Positions 1 through 8,009 of a stretch of DNA of 8,009 nucleotides are shown piece after piece; the stretch's first letter is position 1; the number at the start of each line of letters is the position of its first letter. This DNA is from Burkholderiaceae bacterium (GTDB lineage Bacteria > Pseudomonadota > Gammaproteobacteria > Burkholderiales > Burkholderiaceae). The notes under the pieces are model-generated. The model did not search any database. It was not told the origin of the DNA and was given only the letters and a program-made list of their open reading frames with translations. The stretch lies in contig JAKONL010000520.1 of the NCBI GenBank assembly GCA_022701965.1, forward strand, positions 1 through 8,009. The letters run 5' to 3'. The translations under genes were made by a program, and so were the position numbers.

Positions 1-456
1 GACGGCGAGCAGCATCTCCTTGGTGAAGTACAGGTCGCCGCGCTTCTCGCCGTGGTATTCGAGGATGTGCGTCTCCACGATCGAATCGACCGGGCAGCTT
101 TCTTCGCAGAAGCCGCAGAAGATGCACTTCGTCAGGTCGATGTCGTAGCGGGTCGTACGACGCGAGCCGTCTTCGCGCACATCGGATTCGATGGTGATCG
201 CCACGGCCGGGCAGACCGCCTCGCACAGCTTGCAGGCGATGCAGCGCTCTTCGCCGTTCTCGTAGCGGCGCAGTGCGTGAAGACCGCGGAAACGCGGCGA
301 CAGCGGCGTCTTCTCTTCGGGAAACTGGACGGTTATCTTGCGTTTGAACGCGTAACGCCCGGTCAGGACCATGCCCTTGAACAGCTCCGTGAGCATGAAG
401 CTCTTGAAGAAGTCCTTGACCGAGAACGAGGATGGGGAGGCAACAACAGCCGACAT
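1..456 (-). CDS. nuoI: NADH-quinone oxidoreductase subunit I, 2x[4Fe-4S] ferredoxin-like (3' end cut off)
   Basis: NuoI (TYKY/Nqo9 family) carries clusters N6a and N6b, which pass electrons from the NuoG side of the peripheral arm to N2 in NuoB. I translated 152 residues from the ATG at 454-456; the frame runs open off base 1. Two CxxCxxCxxxCP motifs are intact: C72, C75, C78, C82 and C111, C114, C117, C121. In this family the first three cysteines of each motif plus the last of the other bind one cluster. The blocks [10 protein letters not shown] (57-65 region) and [11 protein letters not shown] (133-143) are typical of proteobacterial NuoI. Family members usually end 10-20 residues after the point where this one is cut. 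The start is supported by GGAG ten bases upstream, and no other start codon occurs before Met21. The first 13 or so residues are Ser/Ala/Val-rich and look longer than in many relatives. It follows nuoH after 16 bp. Confidence 0.97.
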   Translation of the reverse strand, partial: MSAVVASPSSFSVKDFFKSFMLTELFKGMVLTGRYAFKRKITVQFPEEKTPLSPRFRGLHALRRYENGEERCIACKLCEAVCPAVAITIESDVREDGSRRTTRYDIDLTKCIFCGFCEESCPVDSIVETHILEYHGEKRGDLYFTKEMLLAV

Positions 457-466
457 CGTGTATTAG

Positions 467-470
467 CTCC
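467..470 (-). promoter_or_regulatory. Ribosome binding site of nuoI
   Basis: GGAG on the minus strand lies ten bases before the nuoI ATG, just after the nuoH TAA (473-475). It supports the ATG at 454-456 as the start, although the spacing is slightly long. Confidence 0.6.
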
Positions 471-472
471 GC

Positions 473-1549
473 TTATTTCCAGATGTTCCAGGGCGTCTGC
501 ATCCAGCCCCCGACCACCAGCAGCCACACCAGGGTGACCGGAATGAAGATCTTCCAGCCCAGACGCATGATCTGGTCGTAGCGGAAGCGCGGGAAGGTGC
601 CGCGAATCCAGATGAACAGCGAGACGACGAAGAAAGTCTTCGCAGCCAGCCAGATCCATCCGGGGATGAAATCGAGGAAGCCGACCGGCGACAACCAGCC
701 GCCGAGGAACATCAGCGCCGCCAGCACCGAGACGAGCCACATGCTCGCGTACTCGGCCAGGAAGAAGATCGCGAAACCCATGCCCGAATACTCGACCATG
801 TGGCCGGCGACGATCTCGGCCTCGCCTTCGACCACGTCGAACGGATGCCGATTGGTCTCGGCCACGCCGGAGATCACGTAGACCACGAAGATCGGCAGCA
901 GCGGCAACCAGTTCCAGGACAGGAAACCGAGGCCCAGATCGGCACCCATTCCCCTGCCCTGCACCGCGACCACGTCACCGAGGTTCAGGCTGCCCGTCAC
1001 CATGATCACGACCACGAGGCAGAAGCCCATCGCGATCTCGTAGCTGACCATCTGGGCCGATGCACGCAGCGCGCCCAGGAACGCGTACTTCGAATTCGAC
1101 GCCCAGCCGGCGATGATCACGCCGTAGACCTCGATCGAGGTGATCGCCATGATCAAGAGCAGACCCGCGTTGACGTTGGCCAGCACGGTCTCGGGGCCAA
1201 ACGGGATCGCGACCCAGGCTGCCAGCGCCGGCATGATCGCCATGATCGGGCCGAGACGGAAGAGCCCCGGACTCGCCGCCGTCGGGCTGATCATTTCCTT
1301 GGTCAGCAGCTTGACCGCATCGGCGATCGGCTGCAGCAGACCGAAAGGTCCGACCCGGTTCGGGCCGTGGCGCACCTGGATGAAGCCGAGGAACTTGCGC
1401 TCCCACAACGTCAGGTAGGCGACGGCGCCCAGCAACGGCAGAAGCACGCAGATGATCTTGATCAGCGACCAGATCACCGGCCAGCCGCCAGCGGTCCACC
1501 AGTTGGCGGCGATCAGTCCGCGGCCGAAACCGTAGATGGTATCGATCAT
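473..1549 (-). CDS. nuoH: NADH-quinone oxidoreductase subunit H (membrane anchor, quinone-site subunit)
   Basis: NuoH (ND1/Nqo8 family) is the membrane subunit that docks the peripheral arm, forms the quinone entry channel and starts the proton path. The 358-residue product has the usual family length and about eight hydrophobic segments, roughly at 25-47, 98-117, 128-149, 167-186, 212-230, 255-285 (probably two), 298-316 and 332-350. Conserved blocks are the loop after helix 1 ([19 protein letters not shown], 50-68), [19 protein letters not shown] (148-166) and the acidic [15 protein letters not shown] loop (231-245), the family's quinone-channel loop. Position 140 is Glu (SIEVYG), where relatives I remember have small residues. 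The ATG overlaps the nuoG stop as ATGA, and a strong Shine-Dalgarno sequence lies inside the end of nuoG, so translation is probably coupled to nuoG. The gene ends in TAA. Confidence 0.98.
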   Translation of the reverse strand: MIDTIYGFGRGLIAANWWTAGGWPVIWSLIKIICVLLPLLGAVAYLTLWERKFLGFIQVRHGPNRVGPFGLLQPIADAVKLLTKEMISPTAASPGLFRLGPIMAIMPALAAWVAIPFGPETVLANVNAGLLLIMAITSIEVYGVIIAGWASNSKYAFLGALRASAQMVSYEIAMGFCLVVVIMVTGSLNLGDVVAVQGRGMGADLGLGFLSWNWLPLLPIFVVYVISGVAETNRHPFDVVEGEAEIVAGHMVEYSGMGFAIFFLAEYASMWLVSVLAALMFLGGWLSPVGFLDFIPGWIWLAAKTFFVVSLFIWIRGTFPRFRYDQIMRLGWKIFIPVTLVWLLVVGGWMQTPWNIWK

Positions 1550-3744
1550 GCGGTCACCTCGAGGTGGACGACCTGCTGGCCGAGCGGCACGCCGAAGGCC
1601 GCATGCGCACTTCCACGCGCGTCCGCCGTCAGCTGCAGCGACGGAGCGCGCCGTGTGAGGCCATCGAGTTCATAAATGCGCGCCGCGACGGGCAACGCAT
1701 CGTGCTCGCCCGTCGACACCTGCGCGGCGTCCACCACGATCGGGGTGTCGACCAGCAGTTCCGCCGGCAGATGCGTCGCGCCTTTGTCGACCGCACCGCG
1801 CACATGCGCCAAGACGTCCTGCGACGACTCGAACTCGAACCCCTGCAGGCCCAGCAGGTTCGCAAGGACTCGGATCACCTTCCATGCGGGACGCGCTTCG
1901 CCACGTGGCTTCACCACCGCGTGGAAACTCTGCACGCGCCCTTCCGCATTGACGAAGGTACCCGACGTTTCGGAGAACGGCGCGATCGGCAGCAGCACGT
2001 CGCTGAACGCGAGGTTCGCCTTGAACGGGCTCAGGGTCACGACCATCTGTGCGTGCTCGAGACCCTTCGGGGCCTGTGCACCGGCAGCGGAATCGAACTC
2101 GGGCTCGTTGTTGAGCAGAAGCACGGCCTTGAGTCCGCCCGACAGCATCCGGGCGGCGTCGAGTCCACCCTCGCCCGGCATCGCGCCGACCCACTGCGCG
2201 CCGACGGTATTGGCCGCCTCGGTCAGATAGCCGACGCTGGCGCCCGTCTGGGCGCCGATCCACTGCGCGACAGCGAGCAACCGCGATGCCTGCGCATGGT
2301 GCGCGGCCGCATTGCCCAGCAGGATCGCCTTGCGCTCGCCGCCCAGCAGCGACTTCGCAAGGGCCTTGGCTTCGTCGGTGGCCTCGCCCTTCGCGGGCGA
2401 TGCGATGCCCTTTTCGGCACCGATGGCCGATGCGAGGTCGGCCAGGGCCTGCGCCCAGCCGGACGGCGCGGACGTCGCGACGCTGGCGAGCGACATCGCC
2501 CAGGCATCGGGCGAAGCCAGCTCGGTTTCGGAAGCGATCACGTTGACCGAAGCGCCCTTGCGCACGGCCTGACGGATGCGCTGCGCGAACAGTGGGTGAT
2601 CCTTGCGCAGATTCGAACCGATGACCAGCACGCGCTGGAGATTCGACAGCGAAGCGATCGACGTGCCGAGCCACCGGACACCGCCGCTTGCAGTGAAATC
2701 CGCATTGCGCAGGCGATAGTCGATGTTCTGGCTGCCCAGGCCGCGTACCAGCGCACCGGTCAGAGCAAGCTCCTCGACCGTGCTGTGCGGGCTCACCAGT
2801 GCGCCGATGGCGGAGGCGCCGTGATCGGTCTTGATCTGGCGCAGTCCGTTCGCGACGTATTCGAGCGCGGTCTGCCAGTCAACGGCCTGCCACTGACCGC
2901 CCTGCTTGAGCATCGGCTGTGTCAGGCGCTCGTCGCCGTTGAGCGACTCATACGAGAAACGATCGCGGTCGGCGAGCCAGCATTCGTTCACGTCCTCGTT
3001 CTCGAGCGGAACGACGCGCATGACCTGGTTGTTCTTGACCTGCACGATCAGATTGGCGCCGGTCGAATCGTGCGGGCTGACCGACTTGCGGCGCGACAGT
3101 TCCCAGGTGCGGGCGCTGTAGCGGAACGGCTTGCTGGTCAGCGCGCCGACCGGGCAGATGTCGATCATGTTGCCCGACAGTTCGGAGTCGACGGTCTCGC
3201 CGAGGACGGTCGTGATCTCGGAATGCTCGCCACGATGGATCATGCCGAGTTCCATCACACCGGCCACCTCCTGGCCGAAGCGGACGCAGCGCGTGCAATG
3301 GATGCAGCGGCTCATCTCCTCCATGCTGATCAGCGGGCCGACGTCCTTGTTCAGCACGACACGCTTTTCCTCGTCGTAGCGCGAGGAGGAGCCTCCGTAG
3401 CCGACCGCGATGTCCTGCAGCTGGCACTCGCCGCCCTGGTCGCAGATCGGGCAGTCGAGCGGGTGGTTGATCAGCAGGAACTCCATCACCGACTGCTGCG
3501 CCTTGATGGCCTTCTCGCTCTTGGTGCGCACGATCATGCCCTGCGTCACCGGCGTGGCGCAGGCCGGCATCGGCTTGGGCGCCTTCTCGACGTCGACCAG
3601 GCACATCCGGCAGTTCGCCGCGATGCTGAGCTTCTTGTGATAGCAGAAGTGCGGAATGTAGGTACCCGCCTTTTCGGCCGCATGCATGATCATGCTGCCT
3701 TCGACGATGTCGACCTTCTTGCCGTCGAGTTCGATTTCAACCAT
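1546..3744 (-). CDS. nuoG: NADH-quinone oxidoreductase subunit G (Fe-S subunit, N7 cluster absent)
   Basis: NuoG (75-kDa/Nqo3 family) is the largest peripheral-arm subunit and relays electrons from NuoF towards NuoI. The 732-residue product starts with a ferredoxin-type [2Fe-2S] domain with N1b ligands C34, C45, C48 and C62. Next comes the His-Cys segment for N5 (H94, C98, C101, C107), then N4 with C147, C150, C153 and C197 (CPVGAL). Residues from about 220 form the molybdopterin-oxidoreductase-like domain, which is structural in complex I. The four cysteines that hold N7 in E. coli align with S223, D226, A230 and A258, so N7 is absent, as in most proteobacteria and mitochondria. C255 is the last cysteine in the protein. 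The C-terminal block with [15 protein letters not shown] is family-typical. The length seems slightly short compared with betaproteobacterial relatives as I remember them. It starts 19 bp after nuoF and its TGA overlaps the nuoH start. Confidence 0.98.
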   Translation of the reverse strand: MVEIELDGKKVDIVEGSMIMHAAEKAGTYIPHFCYHKKLSIAANCRMCLVDVEKAPKPMPACATPVTQGMIVRTKSEKAIKAQQSVMEFLLINHPLDCPICDQGGECQLQDIAVGYGGSSSRYDEEKRVVLNKDVGPLISMEEMSRCIHCTRCVRFGQEVAGVMELGMIHRGEHSEITTVLGETVDSELSGNMIDICPVGALTSKPFRYSARTWELSRRKSVSPHDSTGANLIVQVKNNQVMRVVPLENEDVNECWLADRDRFSYESLNGDERLTQPMLKQGGQWQAVDWQTALEYVANGLRQIKTDHGASAIGALVSPHSTVEELALTGALVRGLGSQNIDYRLRNADFTASGGVRWLGTSIASLSNLQRVLVIGSNLRKDHPLFAQRIRQAVRKGASVNVIASETELASPDAWAMSLASVATSAPSGWAQALADLASAIGAEKGIASPAKGEATDEAKALAKSLLGGERKAILLGNAAAHHAQASRLLAVAQWIGAQTGASVGYLTEAANTVGAQWVGAMPGEGGLDAARMLSGGLKAVLLLNNEPEFDSAAGAQAPKGLEHAQMVVTLSPFKANLAFSDVLLPIAPFSETSGTFVNAEGRVQSFHAVVKPRGEARPAWKVIRVLANLLGLQGFEFESSQDVLAHVRGAVDKGATHLPAELLVDTPIVVDAAQVSTGEHDALPVAARIYELDGLTRRAPSLQLTADARGSAHAAFGVPLGQQVVHLEVTA
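1554..1560 (-). promoter_or_regulatory. Strong ribosome binding site of nuoH, inside the nuoG 3' end
   Basis: GAGGTGA on the minus strand matches seven consecutive anti-Shine-Dalgarno positions, and its GAGG core lies seven bases before the nuoH ATG. It sits in the last codons of nuoG. It overlaps a perfect 12-bp palindrome, CACCTCGAGGTG at 1555-1566, which as RNA could fold as a CACC/GGUG stem with a UCGA loop and partly hide the site. Confidence 0.75.
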
Positions 3745-3749
3745 ATGTG

Positions 3750-3755
3750 TTTTCC
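3750..3755 (-). promoter_or_regulatory. Ribosome binding site of nuoG
   Basis: GGAAAA on the minus strand lies in the 19-bp nuoF-nuoG gap. Its GGA is eight bases from the ATG at 3742-3744. This is a moderate match with good spacing, and it supports that start codon. Confidence 0.5.
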
Positions 3756-3763
3756 AGCAGCGC

Positions 3764-5103
<1,340 letters not shown>

Positions 5104-5104
<1 letters not shown>

Positions 5105-5648
5105 TATTTCGCTCCTTGCATCGACGACCCCACCGAGGCGCGCAGGCCGTCGACGAGTTGGTCGAGCTTTTCGTTGCTCATGAAACTGCACATCGTGCGA
5201 TCGTTGACCAGCATCACCGGCGAGTCGGCGCATGCACCCAGGCATTCGCTCTGCTGCAGCGTGAACAGGCCGTCGGCGGTCGTGCCGCCCATCTGGATGC
5301 CGAGCTTCTTCTCGAGATGCACCAGCGCAGTGACCCCGTCGCGCAACTGGCACGGAAGATTCGTGCACACGTTGAGCTTGAAGCGACCCGTCGGGTGCTG
5401 GTTGTACATGTTGTAGAAGGTCGTGACTTCGTGCACGGCGATCTGCGGCATGCCCAGGTAGTCGGCAATGACCTTCTCGTGGTCGAGGCTCACGTGTCCG
5501 TGCTCCTGCTGGACGATCGCCAGGCACGCCATCACTGCCGACTGCGCCTGATCGGCCGGATACTTGGCGACCTCGCGTGCAAAGCGATCGAGCGTGGTCT
5601 GGCTCAGCGCCACGGAAACCTGCGGGTGGCTCGTCGTGCGGGTCGTGC

Positions 5649-5652
<4 letters not shown>
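5104..5652 (-). CDS. nuoE: NADH-quinone oxidoreductase subunit E (24-kDa [2Fe-2S] subunit)
   Basis: NuoE (24-kDa/Nqo2 family, thioredoxin-like ferredoxin fold) sits beside NuoF and carries the off-path [2Fe-2S] cluster N1a. The product is 182 residues. A helical N-terminal region precedes the conserved [15 protein letters not shown] block (73-87). The cluster ligands follow in the family pattern: C96 and C101 (CTNLPC), then C137 and C141 (ECLGAC). The frame is open far upstream across nuoD. The ATG at 5650-5652 is chosen because it overlaps the nuoD TGA as ATGA and has GGAGAA upstream. The first 20 or so residues are Thr/Ser-rich and match no conserved part of the family, so they look like a flexible tail. 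Its stop TAA shares one base with the nuoF ATG. This tight packing suits the 1:1 NuoE-NuoF flavoprotein module. Confidence 0.97.
5112..5117 (-). promoter_or_regulatory. Strong ribosome binding site of nuoF, inside the nuoE 3' end
   Basis: AAGGAG on the minus strand lies seven bases before the nuoF ATG and within the last codons of nuoE. It decides the nuoF start against the much longer open frame upstream. Confidence 0.75.
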
Positions 5653-6902
<1,250 letters not shown>

Positions 6903-6951
6903 GTTCTTTGCTCAGGCGTTCAAGCGACGTCGACGGCATGCCCGCGACATC
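6903..6951 (-). other. nuoC-nuoD intergenic spacer, largest gap in the window
   Basis: This 49-bp spacer contains two adjacent 8-bp palindromes, CGACGTCG (6925-6932) and GGCATGCC (6935-6942). Neither gives a convincing hairpin with a normal loop. There is no T-run terminator and no clear promoter. The only nuoD ribosome binding signal is a weak TGAG about eight bases before the ATG. In enterobacteria the two genes are fused across this junction. Confidence 0.5.
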
Positions 6952-7560
6952 TCACTTCAGGCCACCGTAGTTTTCTTCGCGGATGATGCGCGGCGTGACT
7001 TCGCGCGGCTCGATGGTCACGGGCTGGTAGACGACGCGCTTGAGATCCTGGTCGTAGCGCATCTCGACGTGACCCGAAAGCGGAAAGTCCTTGCGGAACG
7101 GATGTCCGATGAAACCGTAGTCGGTGAGGATGCGGCGCAGGTCCTCGTGTCCTTCGAACACGATGCCGTAGAGGTCGAAGGCCTCGCGCTCGAACCAGTT
7201 CGCCGAGCTCCACAGATGCATCACCGACGGCAGCACCGGAAAATCGTCGTCGGGGCAGAAGGTCTTGACCCGGACGCGCTGATTCAGGCTCAGCGAGAGC
7301 AGATGGGAGACGGCGCAGTAGCGCGGGCCTTCCCATTCGCTGTCGCGGTAGGCGGAGTAGTCGACGCCGCAAAGGTCGATCAGCTGCTCGAACTTGCACT
7401 CGGGCGCATCGCGAAGAATCTGCATCGAAGCCAGATAGTCAGACGCCTTCACCGTGACCGTTACTTCGCCGAGGGCCAGAGAAATGCTTCTGATCTTCTC
7501 GCCGAGTACGAGCGTCAGGGTGTCTTTGAGTGCAGAGGGATCGATCGCGAAAACTGTCAT
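6952..7560 (-). CDS. nuoC: NADH-quinone oxidoreductase subunit C (30-kDa subunit)
   Basis: NuoC (30-kDa/Nqo5 family) has no cofactor. It packs against NuoD and stabilises the link between the peripheral arm and the quinone module. The product is 202 residues, the usual length for a stand-alone NuoC. The family signature fills residues 121-160: [18 protein letters not shown], then [11 protein letters not shown], then HPFRKDFP. The tail [18 protein letters not shown] (183-200) is typical of betaproteobacteria. The frame is open upstream over nuoB, but the ATG at 7558-7560 gives the expected N terminus. It follows the nuoB stop by 17 bp, with only a weak GGA seven bases upstream. nuoC and nuoD are separate genes here, unlike the nuoCD fusion of E. 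coli and relatives. Confidence 0.98.
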   Translation of the reverse strand: MTVFAIDPSALKDTLTLVLGEKIRSISLALGEVTVTVKASDYLASMQILRDAPECKFEQLIDLCGVDYSAYRDSEWEGPRYCAVSHLLSLSLNQRVRVKTFCPDDDFPVLPSVMHLWSSANWFEREAFDLYGIVFEGHEDLRRILTDYGFIGHPFRKDFPLSGHVEMRYDQDLKRVVYQPVTIEPREVTPRIIREENYGGLK

Positions 7561-7577
7561 GGGTAAGTCCGTTCGGT

Positions 7578-8009
7578 TCAGGCGCGCGCGATCGTGTTGG
7601 TGCGACGGACCTTCTGCTGAAGCTGGATGATTCCGTAGATCAGGGCTTCGGCGGTGGGCGGGCAACCCGGCACGTAGACGTCGACCGGCACGATGCGATC
7701 GCAACCGCGGACCACCGAGTAGCTGTAGTGGTAGTAGCCCCCGCCATTGGCGCACGACCCCATCGACAGCACCCAGCGCGGCTCGGCCATCTGGTCATAG
7801 ACCTTGCGTAGCGCGGGGGCCATCTTGTTGCACAGCGTGCCGGCGACGATCATGAGATCGGACTGCCGCGGACTCGCACGAAACACCTCGGCGCCAAAAC
7901 GCCCGATGTCATAGCGTGCAGCCGCCGCATGCATCATCTCAACCGCGCAGCAGGCCAGACCGAAGGTCATGGGCCACAACGATCCGGTCTTCGCCCAATT
8001 CACCACCGA
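7578..8009 (-). CDS. nuoB: NADH-quinone oxidoreductase subunit B, N2 cluster subunit (5' end cut off)
   Basis: NuoB (PSST/Nqo6 family) carries [4Fe-4S] cluster N2, the last in the chain and the direct electron donor to quinone. The visible 143 residues include all N2 ligands: the tandem cysteines in [10 protein letters not shown] (visible residues 20-21), the Cys in MGSCANGGG (86) and the Cys in [10 protein letters not shown] (116). The central [20 protein letters not shown] block (46-65) is also family-typical. The reading frame continues off base 8009. Relatives of about 158 residues have roughly 15 more N-terminal residues, so the GTG at 8004-8006 is an internal Val codon (the VNW motif) and not the start. 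The gene ends in TGA at 7578-7580, 17 bp before nuoC. nuoA should lie immediately upstream, outside the window. Confidence 0.97.
   Translation of the reverse strand, partial: SVVNWAKTGSLWPMTFGLACCAVEMMHAAAARYDIGRFGAEVFRASPRQSDLMIVAGTLCNKMAPALRKVYDQMAEPRWVLSMGSCANGGGYYHYSYSVVRGCDRIVPVDVYVPGCPPTAEALIYGIIQLQQKVRRTNTIARA

Noticed and set aside
1555..1566. The CACCTCGAGGTG palindrome as a transcription terminator or operator
   Set aside because: It lies inside nuoG coding sequence, has no following T-run, and sits in the middle of a co-directional operon. A role around the nuoH ribosome binding site is the only plausible one.
800..1675. A 291-codon open frame on the plus strand opposite nuoH
   Set aside because: It is in register with nuoH codons and extremely rich in Asp, Arg, His and Gln, as expected from the complement of a hydrophobic membrane protein gene.
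8004..8006. GTG as a possible nuoB start codon
   Set aside because: The frame continues upstream to the window edge, and the Val-Val-Asn-Trp segment is internal in the family, about 15 residues from the true start.

Overview
This window lies inside the operon for respiratory complex I (NADH:quinone oxidoreductase, NDH-1). All genes are on the minus strand, so transcription runs from base 8009 towards base 1. In transcription order the genes are nuoB (5' end cut off by the window), nuoC, nuoD, nuoE, nuoF, nuoG, nuoH and nuoI (3' end cut off). This is the standard bacterial B-C-D-E-F-G-H-I order. nuoA is expected just beyond base 8009, and nuoJ to nuoN beyond base 1.

The DNA is G+C-rich. Several features suggest a betaproteobacterium, probably Burkholderiales or Rhodocyclales: separate nuoC and nuoD (fused in enterobacteria), the wording of conserved blocks in NuoD, NuoH and NuoI, and a NuoG without the N7 cluster ligands. 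This placement rests on remembered family sequences, and I cannot name a genus.

The gene products form one electron path. NuoF holds FMN, takes hydride from NADH and carries cluster N3. NuoE carries N1a. NuoG carries N1b, N4 and N5. NuoI carries N6a and N6b. NuoB carries N2. NuoB, NuoD and NuoH together form the quinone pocket, NuoC braces NuoD, and NuoH anchors the arm in the membrane. Every expected Fe-S ligand in the visible parts is present, and I see no frameshift or internal stop.

Genes fill almost the whole window. nuoD/nuoE and nuoG/nuoH overlap by four bases (ATGA), and nuoE/nuoF overlap by one base (TAATG). The other junctions have gaps of 17 bp (B/C), 49 bp (C/D), 19 bp (F/G) and 16 bp (H/I). 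I found no promoter, terminator, RNA gene, mobile element, CRISPR array or repeat family. I found no sign of a previously undescribed system: this is an ordinary core-metabolism region. The findings below are small points about translation signals and individual residues.
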